A stretch of 64,000 nucleotides of DNA from Thermopolyspora flexuosa. GTDB taxonomy: Bacteria > Actinomycetota > Actinomycetes > Streptosporangiales > Streptosporangiaceae. The notes beneath the pieces were generated by a model, which made no database searches, was not told the DNA's origin, and saw nothing but the letters and a program-made list of their open reading frames with translations. Of this stretch, positions 1 to 8,654 are shown one piece after another. A program made the translations under genes and the position numbers. How positions within the stretch are numbered: position 1 is the stretch's first letter; every line of letters begins with the position of its first letter. Location of the stretch: contig NZ_VFPQ01000001.1 of NCBI RefSeq assembly GCF_006716785.1, positions 868,001 to 932,000 of the forward strand, written 5' to 3'.

Positions 1-29
1 ACAACCGGTGGACGATTGGGTAGCATTTT

Positions 30-45
30 GTGGGAGCGCTCCCAC
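30..45. promoter_or_regulatory. CelR/CebR-type operator palindrome
   Basis: A perfect 16-bp palindrome whose core, TGGGAGCGCTCCCA (31-44), is the operator known for LacI-family CelR/CebR regulators of cellulose and cellobiose use in actinomycetes. It lies just downstream of a possible -10 (TAGCAT, 21-26) and 16 bp before the chosen start of the ATPase gene. It may instead serve a divergent gene left of the window. Confidence 0.7.
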
Positions 46-61
46 TCCAAAGGAGGAGCAG

Positions 62-604
62 GTGTCCCACTTTCTGGCGGCGGAGCGGGCGCAGCGGGTC
101 GGCTGCGGTGGTTTCGAGTACGGCGCCGAGCGCGGGGCGGCGTACGACGACGGCGTGTGCCGCGGGGTCCCCGATTTCGTCGCGAATCCCGCCCCGGCTC
201 CCGCGCGCACCTACGACTGCCCGCTCGCGCCCGACGCCGGGAGCGCGCGCACGGCCCGCGCCGCGGTACGGCGTGAGCTCGCCGCCTGGGGCGCGGCCGA
301 GCTGGTCGAGGACTGCTGCCTGATCGTCACCGAGCTCGTCACCAACGCGGTACGGCACGGCGCCGGCGCGATCCACCTGCGGCTCGGCACGAACGGCCGG
401 TGGGTGTACGGCGAGGTGTACGACGGGGGAGAGCACCTGCCGCGGGTGCGCCCCGGCGACCCGGACGCGACCGGGGGACGGGGGCTGCTCATCGTCGACC
501 GGGTGGCCGACGACTGGGGCTGGGCCCGGATGCCGGGCGGCGGGAAGATCGTCTGGTTCCTGCTCGGCGCGCGCGGCGAGCCGCCACCGGTCACAGGGGC
601 TTGA
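62..604 (+). CDS. ATP-binding anti-sigma-type regulatory protein (HATPase_c)
   Basis: A 180-aa single-domain GHKL ATPase of the RsbW/SpoIIAB-like group abundant in actinomycetes, where such proteins usually bind sigma or anti-anti-sigma factors. The N-box ELVTNAVRHG, a DGG G1 motif and the G2 motif GGRGLLIVD are visible in the C-terminal two thirds; the N-terminal 50 residues are unconserved. An upstream in-frame GTG at position 8 would extend it, but that would put a CelR-like palindrome inside the gene. GTG 62 follows a strong AAGGAGGAG and is preferred. Its 3' end overlaps the convergent membrane gene by 14 bp. The partner sigma system is not in the window. Confidence 0.82.
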   Translation: MSHFLAAERAQRVGCGGFEYGAERGAAYDDGVCRGVPDFVANPAPAPARTYDCPLAPDAGSARTARAAVRRELAAWGAAELVEDCCLIVTELVTNAVRHGAGAIHLRLGTNGRWVYGEVYDGGEHLPRVRPGDPDATGGRGLLIVDRVADDWGWARMPGGGKIVWFLLGARGEPPPVTGA

Positions 605-1136
605 ACAGCACGATCAGCACCTGCGGCAGCAGCGGCACGGCGACCGCGGCGTAGGCGACGCACCCGGCGGCCACGATGGTCCGCGTCGCCCATCGGGCGC
701 CGGGCGCGGTGAGCGCCGCCACGAGCGCGTAGGCGGGGATGCCGCCGAACAACGAGAACCAGAGGAGAAAGCCGGGGTACGGCAAGGGATCCGCGTGCGC
801 CGCGGCCAGCTCCCAGATCAGGACCAGGAGGGCCGCGCCACCGAGGGCGACCGGGAAGGCCGGCCGTACCCGCAGCAGGTGGAGCAGCGGCCAGGCGAGC
901 ACGAGCGCGGCCCAGCGTCCGCCCTCCCAGGCGAGGAACACGTAACCCAGGCAGCCGAAGAGGCCGCACGCGCGGTCGGACGGGACGACCATCGCCACCG
1001 CCGCCATCCAGAACAGCAGGCTGACCGGAAGCGCCAGCCCGGCGGAACCGGCCAGCATCGCCCGTAGGCTCACCTCGGTGAGCCGTCCGGAATGCACCTC
1101 CGCGGATCGCTTCACGACCGCATGGTGATGCGCCAC
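591..1136 (-). CDS. multi-pass membrane protein, paralogue of the next gene
   Basis: 181 aa with about four to five hydrophobic segments (roughly residues 28-50, 72-88, 95-112, 122-143 and 152-178) and a short basic N-terminus. I do not recognise the family. It shares the WPLL-x3-L-x-VRP and FGGIPAYA regions with the protein at 1218-1745, so the two are tandem paralogues. GTG 1136 is preceded by GAAGG. No catalytic motif is visible; it may be an integral membrane accessory or regulatory component, but nothing here fixes a function. Confidence 0.7.
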   Translation of the reverse strand: MAHHHAVVKRSAEVHSGRLTEVSLRAMLAGSAGLALPVSLLFWMAAVAMVVPSDRACGLFGCLGYVFLAWEGGRWAALVLAWPLLHLLRVRPAFPVALGGAALLVLIWELAAAHADPLPYPGFLLWFSLFGGIPAYALVAALTAPGARWATRTIVAAGCVAYAAVAVPLLPQVLIVLFKPL

Positions 1137-1217
1137 TGTCCTTCGGTAAATACTTGTTTCACGTTATTTGCATATCATCTCGGTCACCGCAGGTTGCCGT
1201 GGGACGAAAGCATCCGG

Positions 1218-1745
1218 TCAACGGAGTCCCACCACCATCTGCAGCAGCTGCACGACCCCCACGCCGCACGCGAGCGATGCGACGGCGACGACGGCCCGCG
1301 CCACCCATCCGACGTCCGGTGTGGTGACCGCCGCCGTGAACGCGTAGACCGGGATCGCGCCGAACGCGGCGAACTGCAGGGGCCACCAGGGAACCTCCGA
1401 TATCGCCATCGCCCAGGATCCCAGCATGACGGCCCCGCTGCCGAGGACGACCGGGGCGACCGGCCGTACCTTCAGCCCGCGGAGCAGCGGCCAGGAGAAA
1501 ACGAATCCGAGGATGTATCCGGCGATCAATCCGTAGAAAAGAAACTGCAGCTGGAGCGCGAACCTGCGTTCGTCGGCAAAGGGAATGCCCGGGTCGTCCG
1601 GGACGGCGAAGCCCGCCAGCCACGCCACCAGCAGGGCCACGGGTGGGACCCATGCGATCGACAGCAACCCGGCGAGACCGGCGCGAAGGGCCCGCCCGGC
1701 CGTTTTGACGATCTGTTTCGACGTCGGTGGCACGCCTTCGTTCAT
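1218..1745 (-). CDS. multi-pass membrane protein, paralogue of the preceding gene
   Basis: 175 aa, about five hydrophobic segments. Aligned features with 591-1136 are WPLL-x3-L-x-VRP, PV-x-LG, FGAIPVYA followed by a T-x-P turn, and a closing amphipathic helix. Same strand and 81 bp upstream of its paralogue, so probably co-transcribed and produced by tandem duplication. No ribosome binding site is obvious before ATG 1745, so the mRNA may be leaderless. Function unknown. Confidence 0.7.
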   Translation of the reverse strand: MNEGVPPTSKQIVKTAGRALRAGLAGLLSIAWVPPVALLVAWLAGFAVPDDPGIPFADERRFALQLQFLFYGLIAGYILGFVFSWPLLRGLKVRPVAPVVLGSGAVMLGSWAMAISEVPWWPLQFAAFGAIPVYAFTAAVTTPDVGWVARAVVAVASLACGVGVVQLLQMVVGLR

Positions 1746-1909
1746 GCGTCAATCGTGGCGGGGGTCACCGGCCGGACCGGGGTGTTTCACATCGGTTACA
1801 TATCGTTTGGGGTGCGGGGCCACGCCGGGCTCCGGGCCACGGCCGGACAACGCTCCGGATGATCGGCCGGCGGCCCGTTCTGTCCGGTCGCGGGCGTGTC
1901 ACGCTCCGG

Positions 1910-4150
1910 TCAGCGGCGGCCCCGGCCGGAGAGGCGGCGGGTGATGCGGTCCCATTCGCTGCCGAACGGGTTCTCCTGGACGAGGTAGGTCCAGGTCGCG
2001 CTGGGCCGCAGCAGGCCGGCCGCCTCGAGGTCGATGCCGTCCTCGGTGATCTCGGACTCCTCGAAGGTGGCGACCGACCGGCGGGCGACCTCGTCGAGCA
2101 GGTTGCCGAACGCGCGCACCGACTCCTTGTGGAACTCGTCGAGCGGGTTCTGCCGCCCGAGCACCCGCAGGTGGATGCCCTCGCGCAGGTCCTCGAGGAA
2201 CGCCAGGTGGTCGGACCAGCACTCGTCGAGGTGGTGGAGCACGATCTGGCGGCACACCTTCCGCAGCACCTCCTCGCCCACCCGCTCGCGCAGCTCGGCG
2301 TACCGCTCGGGCGCGGTGGCGGCGAGCGACTCGGCCCCGGCGTCGCCGTGCAGCACCTTCTCCCGCTTCTCCAGCACCTGGGCGCGCTGCAGCTCGAGCA
2401 GCCGGGTGTACCGCCAGGTGTTGCGGTGGAGCTCCAGGTGCGCGCCCTCGGCGACCCGCTGCGCGTGGCCGACGATGTACCGGGCGTGCGGGTGCCGCAC
2501 CATGCCGTCGTCGTCCGGCGGCGGCGGGGTCTCGTCCGGGGCGTACCGGGTGATGAGCTCGTCCTCGAGGCTGACGAAGAACACCGAGCCGCCCGGGTCG
2601 CCCTGCCGCCCGGCCCGGCCGCGCAGCTGGTCGTCGAGCCGGCTGCTCGGGTGGCGGCCCGACCCGATCACGTACAGGCCGCCGACCTCGGCCACGCCCT
2701 CGCCGAGCCGGATGTCGGTGCCCCGCCCGGCCATCTGGGTGGACACGGTGACCGCGCCCTTCTGCCCGGCCCGGGCGATGATCTCCGCCTCCTCGGCGTC
2801 GTTCTTGGCGTTGAGCACCACGCAGTCGATGCCCTCGGCGGCGAGCCGCTGCGCGAGCCGCTCGGACTCGGCGACGTCGAGCGTGCCGATGAGCACCGGG
2901 CGGCCGGTGGCGTGCGCCGCGGCGACCTCGGCGACGAGCGCGCGCTCCTTGTCGGTGACCGTGGCGTAGATGCGGTCGGGCTCGTCGGCCCGCACGCACG
3001 GCACGTTCGGCGGGACCACCGCCACCTGCAGGTCGTAGAACTCGCGGAGCTGCTCGCCGACCGCGACCGCGGTGCCGGTCATGCCGCACACCCGCGGATA
3101 CCGGCCGATCAGGCCCTGCACGGTGATCGAGTCGAGGATGCGGCCGGTCTCGCTCGGCGGCAGCGACTCCTTCGCCTCGACCGCCGCCTGCAGGCCGTCC
3201 GGCCAGCGCTGCAGCAGCGCCACCCGGCCGCGGGAGGTGTTGATGAGCTGCACCCTGCCATCCCGGACGATGTAGTCGACGTCCCGGACGAGCAGCGCGT
3301 GCGCGTGCAGCGCCAGGTTGATCTCGGTGAGCCGGTCGGCGTTCTCGTCGGCGAACAGGTCGATGCCGCCGAGCGCGGCCTCCACCGCGTCGATGCCCTT
3401 CGGGGTGAGGAAGACGTTCCGGCCTTCCTCGTCGATCTCGTAGTGGTAGCCCTTGACCAGGCGCCGCACCAGCGCGGCCGCCTCCGACACGGCGGCGCCC
3501 CGCTCGGAGGCCCCGGCGAGCACGAGCGGCACCCGGGCCTCGTCCACGAGCACCGAGTCCGCCTCGTCGACGATCGCCACGCCCGGCTCGGGCACGATCA
3601 CGTCCTCCGGGTCGGTGACGAGCCGGTCCCGCAGCACGTCGAAGCCGATCTCGCTCACCGGCGCGTAGGTGACGTCGGCCCGGTAGGCGGCCTGGCGCTC
3701 CTCGCGGGTCGAGGTCTGGCCGATCCACCCCACGGACACGCCGAGCGCCTGATACAGCGGGCCCATCCACTCGGCGTCCCGGCGGGCGAGGTAGTCGTTG
3801 ACCGAGATCACGTGCACCCGGTGGCCGCGCAGCGCGTAGCCCACGGCGGCGAGCGCGCCCGACAGCGTCTTGCCCTCGCCGGTGGCCATCTCCGCGACGT
3901 GGCCGTCGAGCAGCGCGAGCGTGCCGACGAGCTGCACGTCGTACGGCCGCAGGCCGAGGGTACGGCGGGCCGCCTCGCGCACCACGGCGCAGAACTCGGC
4001 GAGGTCGCCGATCGGCGGCTCGGGCAGCTCGGCCATCGCGCGCACCCGCTCCTCGCGCCGCCCGGCCTCGGCCACGACCTTCTCGTACGGGCGGATGTCC
4101 ACGCCGCCGGGACGATCCAGCAGCCGCCTGATCATTCGCCTGATCGCCAC
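1910..4150 (-). CDS. secA2: accessory Sec translocase ATPase SecA2
   Basis: Motor ATPase of the Sec export pathway, accessory type. Visible are the Q-motif region (LRPYDVQL), Walker A MATGEGKT, Walker B VDEAD, the motif around NDYLARRD, the AGRGTDI motif and the LRGRAGRQGDPG motif VI. About 746 aa is shorter than housekeeping SecA (about 900) and close to mycobacterial SecA2. The C-terminus lacks the Cys-rich zinc/SecB-binding tail. An in-frame GTG at 4219 exists, but GTG 4150 is preceded by GGAGG and starts at the usual IRRMIRRLLDRPGG region, so it is preferred. Divergent from the VOC gene. The cognate substrates are not in the window. Confidence 0.9.
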   Translation of the reverse strand: MAIRRMIRRLLDRPGGVDIRPYEKVVAEAGRREERVRAMAELPEPPIGDLAEFCAVVREAARRTLGLRPYDVQLVGTLALLDGHVAEMATGEGKTLSGALAAVGYALRGHRVHVISVNDYLARRDAEWMGPLYQALGVSVGWIGQTSTREERQAAYRADVTYAPVSEIGFDVLRDRLVTDPEDVIVPEPGVAIVDEADSVLVDEARVPLVLAGASERGAAVSEAAALVRRLVKGYHYEIDEEGRNVFLTPKGIDAVEAALGGIDLFADENADRLTEINLALHAHALLVRDVDYIVRDGRVQLINTSRGRVALLQRWPDGLQAAVEAKESLPPSETGRILDSITVQGLIGRYPRVCGMTGTAVAVGEQLREFYDLQVAVVPPNVPCVRADEPDRIYATVTDKERALVAEVAAAHATGRPVLIGTLDVAESERLAQRLAAEGIDCVVLNAKNDAEEAEIIARAGQKGAVTVSTQMAGRGTDIRLGEGVAEVGGLYVIGSGRHPSSRLDDQLRGRAGRQGDPGGSVFFVSLEDELITRYAPDETPPPPDDDGMVRHPHARYIVGHAQRVAEGAHLELHRNTWRYTRLLELQRAQVLEKREKVLHGDAGAESLAATAPERYAELRERVGEEVLRKVCRQIVLHHLDECWSDHLAFLEDLREGIHLRVLGRQNPLDEFHKESVRAFGNLLDEVARRSVATFEESEITEDGIDLEAAGLLRPSATWTYLVQENPFGSEWDRITRRLSGRGRR

Positions 4151-4272
4151 GCGTCCTCCGTGTTCCGCTCCGGCCGCCGGTCCCGGCCCGCCACCTTCAA
4201 CGTCGGTGTCGGCATCCACGTTCCCACATGCGGGCGGAAGGCGCTCGCCGTACCTGACAGGAGTTGGCAGGT

Positions 4273-4689
4273 ATGGGGCCGACGATGGGGCCCATGACGA
4301 CGAACACGACGGATGTGACGAAGTCCACGGTGACGCGGGCCACGCTGATCGCGGTGACCATCGACTGCGCCGACCCGCGGCGGCTCGCGGAGTTCTACGC
4401 CACCGTCCTCGGCTACGAGATCACATACGCCGCGGACGAGTACGCGGCGATCGGCGACGGCACGCACACGATCTACTTCGCCCGGGTGCCCGAGCGCCGG
4501 CCCGCGGAGTGGCCGGGTCCGGGCAAGCAGTTCCACCTTGACCTGCGGGTTCCCGACGTGGCCAAGGCCGTCGCCGACTACCTCGCGCTCGGCGCGGCCA
4601 AGCCCGAGTTCCAGCCCGGCGGGGACGACTGGACGGTCCTCGCCGACCCCGAGGGGCACCTGTTCTGCGTGTGCCCGCAGCGCTCCTGA
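4273..4689 (+). CDS. VOC superfamily (glyoxalase/bleomycin-resistance-like) protein
   Basis: 138 aa, a single vicinal-oxygen-chelate unit: IAVTIDCADPRRLAEFY at the start, FHLDLRVPD-x-AKAVADYLALGA in the middle and the closing WTVLADPEGHLFCVC. Members are metal-dependent enzymes or drug-binding proteins; substrate cannot be inferred. ATG 4273 has AGGAG nine bases upstream; ATG 4294 is an alternative. Confidence 0.85.
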   Translation: MGPTMGPMTTNTTDVTKSTVTRATLIAVTIDCADPRRLAEFYATVLGYEITYAADEYAAIGDGTHTIYFARVPERRPAEWPGPGKQFHLDLRVPDVAKAVADYLALGAAKPEFQPGGDDWTVLADPEGHLFCVCPQRS

Positions 4690-4747
4690 CCGCCGGAATT
4701 CACACGTGAGGGTCACGATGCGGTCGTGACTCCGCCGTTCCATGCAG

Positions 4748-4780
4748 ATGGGGCGGGCCAAGCCCGTAAGCTTGCCCCAT
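4748..4780. repeat. inverted repeat ATGGGGC/GCCCCAT
   Basis: Seven-base arms at 4748-4754 and 4774-4780 in the short gap before the transporter gene. No T-run follows, so it is more likely a 5'-UTR hairpin or protein site than a terminator. Confidence 0.35.
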
Positions 4781-4840
4781 GACCCGATCGACGTCCCTTT
4801 ATGCGTTCCTGCCCGCATTCCTCGCCCGCGAGGGATGCCG

Positions 4841-5707
4841 ATGACGTGGTTGGGGGTCTCGATCGCGCTCCTCGGGGCCTTGGGATACGCGCTCGGCGCG
4901 GCGCTGCAGCAGTACGAGGCGGTCGCCGACGGCGCGACGCTCAAGCTGGTACGGCGGCCCCGCTGGTGGATCGGCGGCGCCATCGGTTTCGCCGGGGCCG
5001 CGCTGCACGCGGTCGCGCTGAGCTTCGCCCCATTGATAGTGGTCCAGCCGGTCAGCGTCACCACGCTGGTGTTCGCGGTACCGGTCGCCGCCTGGTTGTA
5101 CGGACGCCGCCCGCACCGCCTGGAGATCGTCGGATCGATCGCGGTGACCCTCGGGCTGCTCGGCCTGGTGCTGATCGTGCCGACGAGCAACGTCCCGCCG
5201 GTGCTGAGTGACCGCGAGGCGGTGGGCTTCCTGGCGACCGTGGCGCTGGTCGTGGTCGCCTGTCACCTCCTCGCCCGGCGGCTCACCGGCGCGGCGAAGG
5301 CGATGGCGCTCGCGGTCGCGGCGGGGGCGGTCACCGCGTCGGTGTCCACGTTCGTGCGGGTCGTGGGCGGTGGCATGCACGGGGATCTGAGCCGCCTGCT
5401 GCACTGGTTCACCGTCGCCATCCCGCTGCTGCTGGTCTGGGCGGTGGTGCTGCTGCAGAAGTCGTACGCCGTGGGCTACTTCGGCGTCGCGTACGCGGTG
5501 GTCCAGGTCGTCGACCCGATCGTCTCGGTGCTCGCCGGGGTGCTGCTGCTCGGCGAGCCCGTGCCGACCGGCATCGGCAACGTCATCCCGGCGAGCATCG
5601 CCGCGGGCATCCTCATCGCCGGAACCGTGATGCTCGGCCGGATGGCGCCGGACCGGATCACCCGGGATCGGTCGGCGACGCCCCCGGTGCCCGTCGGCGT
5701 TCCCTGA
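4841..5707 (+). CDS. EamA/NIPA-like DMT-family membrane transporter
   Basis: 288 aa with nine to ten transmembrane segments in two halves, typical of the drug/metabolite transporter superfamily. Visible elements are the N-terminal helix WLGVSIALLGALGYALGAALQQ, a mid-protein PLIVVQPVSVTTLVFAVPVAAW helix, and the second-half VVQVVDPIVSVLAGVLLLGE helix that carries the conserved acidic end. Substrate unknown; the DMT layout resembles eukaryotic NIPA Mg transporters and actinobacterial permeases of unknown role. Reading frame is open from 4742, but ATG 4841 has the better spaced GAGGG. A strong terminator follows. Confidence 0.8.
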   Translation: MTWLGVSIALLGALGYALGAALQQYEAVADGATLKLVRRPRWWIGGAIGFAGAALHAVALSFAPLIVVQPVSVTTLVFAVPVAAWLYGRRPHRLEIVGSIAVTLGLLGLVLIVPTSNVPPVLSDREAVGFLATVALVVVACHLLARRLTGAAKAMALAVAAGAVTASVSTFVRVVGGGMHGDLSRLLHWFTVAIPLLLVWAVVLLQKSYAVGYFGVAYAVVQVVDPIVSVLAGVLLLGEPVPTGIGNVIPASIAAGILIAGTVMLGRMAPDRITRDRSATPPVPVGVP

Positions 5708-5720
5708 CAGGCCCCTTCTC

Positions 5721-5764
5721 GCCGGGCCCCGCTCCCGCTTCGGGACGGGGCCCGGCGCGTTTTC
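5721..5764 (+). terminator. intrinsic terminator
   Basis: A perfect 12-bp stem (CGCCGGGCCCCG, 5721-5732, with CGGGGCCCGGCG, 5747-5758) and a 14-base loop, then CGTTTT. It lies between convergent genes and can act in both directions. Confidence 0.8.
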
Positions 5765-5776
5765 CGGCGCGAGTCC

Positions 5777-6937
5777 TCAGGCCGCCCGCCCGGCCGTCTC
5801 CCCGACCGGGGGTTGCCAGGTGAAGACCTCGTCGAACCGCCGGACCGCGGAGTCCGGGGCGAGCCGCCCGGCGAGCGACAGGGCGAGGTCGCGGACCGCG
5901 ATCGCGACCGGGTTGGCCCAGGTGGAGACCCGGCCGATGGAGCGGGACCGGCGGGCGATCGCGGTGGTCCGGGGGAGCCGGGCGGCCGTGTACTCGGCCA
6001 GGTCGCCGGAGGTGGCCGCGACGTGGGCGAGCACCACGGCGTCCTCGATCGCCTGGCAGGCGCCCTGGCCCAGGTGCGGGGTCATCGCGTGCGCGGCGTC
6101 GCCGAGCAGCGCGACCCGGCCGGCGTGGTAGGCGGGCAGCGGAGTGTCGAGGCAGCACAGGTCGGTGCGGATCACGGTCTCCGGGGTGGCGGACGCGATC
6201 AGCCGCGGGATCGGGTCGGGCCAGCCGGCGAACCGCCGGGCGAGCTCGGCCCGCTCGTCGGGCGCGGTGGCGCCGGCCGGGGCCGGGGCGGTGGCGTAGC
6301 AGTACATCCGGTCGTCGGTGAGACCGGCGGCGCCGAAGACGAGGCCGCGGCCCCACACCTCGCCGTACGGGCAGGGCCCCGGCGGGCGGGGGACCACGAT
6401 GCGCCAGCTCGTGTGGCCGGTGTAGACCGGGCCGGGGTGGCCGGGGAAGAGCTGCGCGCGGATCGCCGAGTTGATGCCGTCGGCGGCGACCACGAGGTCG
6501 GCGTCGAGGTCGCCCGCGTCGGTCTCCACCCGGCCGGTCGCCGGATCGGCCCGCCGTACCGCGGTGCCGAGGCGCAGCGCGTCCGGGGCGAGCCGGTCCG
6601 CGAGCAGGCCGACGAGCTCGGCCCGCATGAGCATGACGATCGGCCGGCCGTACCGCTCGATGATCGCCTCGGCCTTCGAGCGGTGCAGCCACCGGCCGTC
6701 GGACCGGCGGATCCCGGCGTCGCCCTGCATCACCGACCGGTCGCGCACCGCGGCGCCGACGCCGAGGGTCTCGAGCGCGGCGAGCGCGTTCGGGGCGATG
6801 GCGACCGCGGAGCCCACCGGCTCGAGCCGTGGGGCCCGCTCGCAGACCGTCACCTTCCAGCCGCGCCGCTCCAGCGCGACCGCCGCCGTGAGGCCGCCGA
6901 TCCCGGCCCCGATCACCACCGCACGTTTCATGATCAT
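5777..6937 (-). CDS. FAD-dependent aromatic-type monooxygenase
   Basis: 386 aa group A flavoprotein monooxygenase (PHBH fold): N-terminal dinucleotide motif GAGIGGLTAAVALERRGW (residues 9-26), a DG motif in VVAADGINSAIR, and the second FAD motif GDAAHAMTPHLGQGACQAIED near residue 285. Such enzymes hydroxylate aromatic substrates or resist drugs with NAD(P)H and oxygen; the substrate is not predictable. It is divergent from a TetR gene, with two tandem palindromes between them, so it is probably repressed by that regulator and induced by its substrate. It ends at a shared terminator. Confidence 0.88.
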   Translation of the reverse strand: MIMKRAVVIGAGIGGLTAAVALERRGWKVTVCERAPRLEPVGSAVAIAPNALAALETLGVGAAVRDRSVMQGDAGIRRSDGRWLHRSKAEAIIERYGRPIVMLMRAELVGLLADRLAPDALRLGTAVRRADPATGRVETDAGDLDADLVVAADGINSAIRAQLFPGHPGPVYTGHTSWRIVVPRPPGPCPYGEVWGRGLVFGAAGLTDDRMYCYATAPAPAGATAPDERAELARRFAGWPDPIPRLIASATPETVIRTDLCCLDTPLPAYHAGRVALLGDAAHAMTPHLGQGACQAIEDAVVLAHVAATSGDLAEYTAARLPRTTAIARRSRSIGRVSTWANPVAIAVRDLALSLAGRLAPDSAVRRFDEVFTWQPPVGETAGRAA

Positions 6938-6944
6938 CTCCTTT

Positions 6945-6974
6945 ACTACATCTGTAGTGTACTACATGTGTAGT
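6945..6974. promoter_or_regulatory. two tandem TetR-type operators
   Basis: Palindromes ACTACATCTGTAGT (6945-6958) and ACTACATGTGTAGT (6961-6974): identical 6-bp arms ACTACA/TGTAGT, 16 bp apart, filling the gap between the divergent monooxygenase and TetR genes. The spacing suggests cooperative binding of two dimers covering both promoters. Confidence 0.85.
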
Positions 6975-6982
6975 CTAGGCCC

Positions 6983-7561
6983 GTGCTTTCCTCAAGGGCG
7001 CAGCTGGTGGCGGACACGGCCCTGGCGCTGGTCGCCGAACGCGGCATGCGCGGCCTCACCCACCGGGCCGTGGACGAGGCGGCCGGGCTGCCGCCCGGCT
7101 CCACCTCGAACGTCGCCCGTACCCGCGCGGCCCTCCTCGAACTCGTCGTCGCCCGCTTCGTCGAGCTGGAGATGGGCCGATGGGCCGGGCTGGCCGAGCG
7201 GGCGGAGGCGGCCGACCTGACCGACCCCGACGTGCTCGCCGACCTGATCGCCGAGTTCGTGCACGGGCTGATCACCATGGGACGGGTGGCCACCATCGCC
7301 CGGTACGAGCTCGCGCTCGAGGCCACCCGCCGCCCCGAGCTGCGCCGGGTCTACGACGAGGCGGGCCGCCAGTACCGCTCCGCCGCCATCGCCCTGCTCA
7401 CCGCCGCCGGGTCCGCCGACCCGGTACGGCACGGCCACCAGCTCGTGGCCTTCCTCGACGGCCTGATCTTCGACGCGACCGCCGGCGCGGGCCCGGTCTT
7501 CGGGCGTGACGAGCTGCGCGCCGTGGTGCGCGAGGCGCTCGCCGGCATGCTCTCCCGCTGA
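6983..7561 (+). CDS. TetR/AcrR-family transcriptional regulator
   Basis: 192 aa. The N-terminal helix-turn-helix (LVADTALALVAERGMRGLTHRAVDEAAGLPPGST) is followed by an all-helical ligand domain. The turn has PPGSTSNV instead of the usual VxxxxLYYHF, typical of a divergent TetR subgroup. GTG 6983 starts nine bases after the second operator, so autoregulation and a very short or leaderless mRNA are likely. Probable repressor of the divergent FAD monooxygenase. Confidence 0.88.
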   Translation: MLSSRAQLVADTALALVAERGMRGLTHRAVDEAAGLPPGSTSNVARTRAALLELVVARFVELEMGRWAGLAERAEAADLTDPDVLADLIAEFVHGLITMGRVATIARYELALEATRRPELRRVYDEAGRQYRSAAIALLTAAGSADPVRHGHQLVAFLDGLIFDATAGAGPVFGRDELRAVVREALAGMLSR

Positions 7562-7604
7562 CCGGCCCGCTCGCCGGGCCGTACCGGTGGGCCGCCTTCC
7601 GGCA

Positions 7605-7624
7605 CATACCGGACGGTCGGTATG
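7605..7624. promoter_or_regulatory. TetR-type operator before the phosphotransferase/ACAD operon
   Basis: Inverted repeat CATACCG-N6-CGGTATG. The inner ACCG-N4-GTCGGT matches the palindrome at 10511-10524 before the downstream TetR gene at 11 of 14 positions, which suggests that regulator controls this operon. Confidence 0.65.
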
Positions 7625-7655
7625 CTCGGGTGAGCTTCTGAGCCAGGGGAGCGTG

Positions 7656-8654
7656 ATGGGGCACAAGCAGCCTGCCGGGCCGCCGGGACTCGACCTCGCC
7701 CGCCTGGGCCCGTACCTGGAGGAGGCGGGCATCGCGACCGGCCCGCTCGCCGCCGAGGTGATCCAGGGCGGCATGTCGAACCTCACCTACCTGGTGCGCG
7801 ACGCGGCCGGGAACCGGTTCGTGGTGCGCCGCCCGCCGCTCGGCCACGTGCTCGCCACCGCGCACGACATGGGCCGCGAGTACCGGGTGATGACCGCGCT
7901 CGCGGGCTCGGGCGTGCCGGTGCCGCGCACCTACGCGCTGTGCCGGGACGAGGCGGTGATCGGCGCCCCGTTCTACGTCATGGAGTACGTGCCCGGCACG
8001 GTGCTGCACGGCGGCGCGCCGCAGTTCGCCCGCCCGGACCGGCCGGAGCGCGACGAGCGGGTGGTCCGCCTGCTGCTCGAGCTGACCGACGTGCTCGCGC
8101 TGCTGCACCGGATCGACCCGGCGGAGGTCGGGCTCGCCGACTTCGGCCGCCCGGAGGGGTACCTGGAGCGGCAGGTGCGCCGGTGGAAGCGGCAGCTCGA
8201 CGCCTCGCGCAGCCGCGAGCTGCCCGGCATCGACCTGCTGCACGAGCGGCTCGCCGCGACCGTGCCGCACCCCGGCGGGCCGGGGTCGATCGTGCACGGC
8301 GACTTCAAGCTCGGCAACGCGGTGATCGGCCCGGACGACCGGATCGGCGCGGTGCTCGACTGGGAGATGGCCACCCTCGGCGACCCGCTCACCGACCTCG
8401 CGCTGTTCCTCATCTACAGCGAGGCCGAGGGGTACGGCGACGGGCTCGCCGAGCGGTACGCGGAGGCCACCGGGCGCGAGCCGTACCGGCTCGGCTGGTA
8501 CGTCGGCCTCGCCTGCTTCAAGCTCGCCGTGATCTCCGAGGGCATCCACTACCGGCACAGCCGGGGGCTCACCGTCGGCGCGGGCTTCGACACGATCGGC
8601 GACCAGGTCCTCCCGCTGGTGGAGCGGGGGCTGCGGGCGCTGAAGGAGGAGTGA
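7656..8654 (+). CDS. phosphotransferase (APH-like), acyl-CoA dehydrogenase-associated
   Basis: 332 aa aminoglycoside-phosphotransferase/choline-kinase fold. Visible: an ATP-binding lobe ([24 protein letters not shown]), the catalytic loop [10 protein letters not shown], and the metal-binding [10 protein letters not shown]. In mammals the same domain is the N-terminal half of ACAD10/11, and in Pseudomonas the LvaA kinase phosphorylates 4-hydroxyacyl-CoA before its partner removes the phosphate. Its stop overlaps the start of an acyl-CoA dehydrogenase (TGATG), so the two are translated together and probably act on the same hydroxyacyl-CoA; this role is inferred. ATG 7656 follows AGGGGAG. Confidence 0.87.
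   Translation: MGHKQPAGPPGLDLARLGPYLEEAGIATGPLAAEVIQGGMSNLTYLVRDAAGNRFVVRRPPLGHVLATAHDMGREYRVMTALAGSGVPVPRTYALCRDEAVIGAPFYVMEYVPGTVLHGGAPQFARPDRPERDERVVRLLLELTDVLALLHRIDPAEVGLADFGRPEGYLERQVRRWKRQLDASRSRELPGIDLLHERLAATVPHPGGPGSIVHGDFKLGNAVIGPDDRIGAVLDWEMATLGDPLTDLALFLIYSEAEGYGDGLAERYAEATGREPYRLGWYVGLACFKLAVISEGIHYRHSRGLTVGAGFDTIGDQVLPLVERGLRALKEE

Noticed and set aside
1727-4297. 856-aa plus-strand open frame antisense to secA2
   Set aside because: High-GC shadow of SecA2; no family pattern or ribosome site, and SecA2 motifs are unmistakable on the other strand.
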